Shown here: positions 23,505-24,395 of the stretch, one piece after another | Position numbering within the stretch: position 1 is the first letter of the stretch | Layout: each line of letters begins with the position of its first letter | DNA from: Actinomycetales bacterium | Lineage (GTDB): Bacteria > Actinomycetota > Actinomycetes > Actinomycetales > JAHECE01 | Assembly (NCBI GenBank): GCA_024641895.1 | Contig: JAHECE010000008.1 | Location: 1-24,395, forward strand | Reading direction: 5' to 3' | Length of the DNA stretch: 24,395 nucleotides | Translations under genes and position numbers: made by a program | The notes under the pieces: model-generated | The model's database searches: none | The model's input: only the letters and a program-made list of their open reading frames with translations | What the model was told of the DNA's origin: nothing

Positions 23505-23510
23505 AGTCTA
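23505..23510 (-). promoter_or_regulatory. -10 element TAGACT for a leaderless kinase start
   Basis: On the minus strand TAGACT, then 6 nt, then the GTG at 23498, with no Shine-Dalgarno. It lies in the 37-base gap after the transglycosylase gene, so the kinase can be transcribed on its own. Confidence 0.5.
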
Positions 23511-23535
23511 CGTTCCGGCGGCCGTCGGCCGTGGC

Positions 23536-24395
23536 TCAGCCAAAGCGTGTCATGAGGGTCTGGACATTCGTCACGTACCGCTCGGTGTCCGGGTACATGC
23601 CGTTCCGGCGCACGCCGGCGAGGCCTTGGTAGTACCCGGCCAGTGCCATCGACACGTCCCCGTCGGTGCTGCGCAGCAGCTGCCGCAGGATCGCGACGCC
23701 CGCCGTGGCGTTGTCGAGCGGCACCCGAAGGTCCAACGGGCGACCCACCAGGGTAGAGGCCCATTCGCCGGAGCTCGGAGTGACCTGCATGGCTCCGATC
23801 GCATTGGCGGGCGAGACTGCGCGCTGGTTGAATCCCGACTCCTGGTACGCGACTGCCTGCGCCAGTGCTGGGTCGACGCCGAGGATGCGGGCGACCCGGC
23901 GGATCAGGTCCTGCATGGCCGCCCTGCTCGGCACGTCCTGCGCCAGGAGCGCCGCCTTGTTCTCGTTCGCCGAGGCGACCGTGGTCGCCGGATAGGTCCG
24001 GCCGAGGAACGTGTTGCCCACCAGGGGAGCCGACGAAGCGCCGGTCGCTCCCGGGATGGTGAGCGTCTGCCCGATGCGGATGGTGGCGCGGGCGTCGAGG
24101 TGGTTCGCGCTGACGATCTGGGAGAGCGGGACGTCGTAGCGGACAGAAAGCCCGCTCACGGTGTCTCCGGCCACGACGGTGTGGGTCCTGCCCTGCGGCG
24201 CCGCCGCGGCGGGTGCCGGTGCCGGCGTGTCCGCCCGAGTCGGCGCGGGCCCGGAGGCTCCCGGGATGGTGAGCGTCTGCCCGATGCGGATGCGTGCCCG
24301 GGGGCTCAGGCCGTTCGCGGCGATGATCGCGCCGACGCTCACCCGGCTGCGTAGCGCGATCTCGCTCACCGTGTCGCCGGGGACGACTATGTAGG
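23536..24395 (-). CDS. LysM-containing lytic transglycosylase, SLT domain (partial, 5' end outside window)
   Basis: The reading frame enters from the right edge and ends at 23536; about 286 residues are visible. It opens inside a LysM domain (YIVVPGDTVSEIALRS), and a second LysM follows (HTVVAGDTVSGLSVRY), the two joined by an Ala/Pro linker. LysM binds peptidoglycan GlcNAc. The C-terminal 140 residues are a soluble-lytic-transglycosylase-like domain: YQESGFNQRAVSP, whose Glu (codon 23839-23841) is the expected catalytic acid, then AIGAMQVTP and the AGYYQG segment. It should cleave glycan strands in the wall. A signal peptide and possibly more LysM units lie beyond the window. The GTG at 24369 is internal to LysM 1 and is not a real start. 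Confidence 0.93.
   Translation of the reverse strand, partial: YIVVPGDTVSEIALRSRVSVGAIIAANGLSPRARIRIGQTLTIPGASGPAPTRADTPAPAPAAAAPQGRTHTVVAGDTVSGLSVRYDVPLSQIVSANHLDARATIRIGQTLTIPGATGASSAPLVGNTFLGRTYPATTVASANENKAALLAQDVPSRAAMQDLIRRVARILGVDPALAQAVAYQESGFNQRAVSPANAIGAMQVTPSSGEWASTLVGRPLDLRVPLDNATAGVAILRQLLRSTDGDVSMALAGYYQGLAGVRRNGMYPDTERYVTNVQTLMTRFG
24047..24292. repeat. Pair of identical 36-bp direct repeats in the LysM units
   Basis: Bases 24047-24082 and 24257-24292 are identical over 36 nt. They encode the same end of each LysM (about ARIRIGQTLTIPG) and lie 210 bases, 70 codons, apart, in frame. Confidence 0.85.

Noticed and set aside
24367..24369. GTG as the start of the lytic transglycosylase.
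   Set aside because: LysM residues continue upstream to the window edge in the same frame, so the gene is truncated by the window.
1..24395. Defence island, biosynthetic cluster, prophage or mobile element.
   Set aside because: No transposase, integrase, phage, toxin or NRPS/PKS gene is present. Gene order matches a conserved actinobacterial core block and composition looks even.

Overview
The window is about 24 kb of very GC-rich (near 70% by eye) actinobacterial chromosome. Gene content and order (ctaC-ctaD-ctaF, ctaE-qcrC-qcrA-qcrB, trpD, a DEDDh/GIY-YIG nuclease, an acyl-CoA ligase, a ROK glucokinase, plsC, class II DAHP synthase, a PASTA kinase) match a block known from Mycobacterium tuberculosis (about Rv2176-Rv2200) and Streptomyces (the glkA region). 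The PPi-type phosphofructokinase and the overall gene style suggest Micrococcales, perhaps Cellulomonadaceae; that placement is inference. I see no tRNA, rRNA, insertion sequence, phage gene or CRISPR array. This is a core, housekeeping region.

Layout. Bases 1-969 (-) hold the N-terminal part of a class V aminotransferase/cysteine desulfurase homologue that appears to lack the PLP lysine. Bases 1213-4333 (+) are ctaC-ctaD-ctaF, subunits II, I and IV of the aa3 oxidase, joined by ATGA overlaps. A 435-bp non-coding stretch with short repeats and two terminator-like hairpins follows. Then come sodA (-) and the ctaE-qcrC-qcrA-qcrB operon (-). Together these encode most of the bc1-aa3 respiratory supercomplex plus a superoxide dismutase between its two halves.

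Bases 10009-11498 (+) carry a degenerate receiver-like protein overlapping trpD. They converge, with one base between the stops, on a DEDDh exonuclease fused to a UvrC-like GIY-YIG module (-). A small four-cysteine protein (+) diverges from that nuclease. It is followed by an 8-bp tandem repeat and a long-chain acyl-CoA ligase (-).

Bases 15759-19415 hold a ROK glucokinase (+), a small acidic two-helix membrane protein (-), a 1-acylglycerol-phosphate acyltransferase (+) and a PPi-dependent phosphofructokinase (+). Bases 19489-21484 (+) hold class II DAHP synthase followed 4 bp later by a single-domain molybdopterin oxidoreductase. The right end (-) carries a LysM/SLT lytic transglycosylase, cut by the window edge, and a Ser/Thr kinase with four PASTA repeats. 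These two form a plausible cell-wall pair.

No new multi-gene system is evident. The points most worth checking are: (1) the lysine-less cysteine desulfurase homologue; (2) a recurrent promoter signature, TANNNT or a close variant followed by 6-7 nt and then the start codon, at six genes, implying leaderless mRNAs; (3) a perfect 17-bp palindrome between two divergent genes; (4) terminator-like hairpins inside the 3' coding ends of genes at convergent pairs; (5) structured leaders at ctaC and sodA; and (6) the UvrC-type four-cysteine set kept in the exonuclease fusion.
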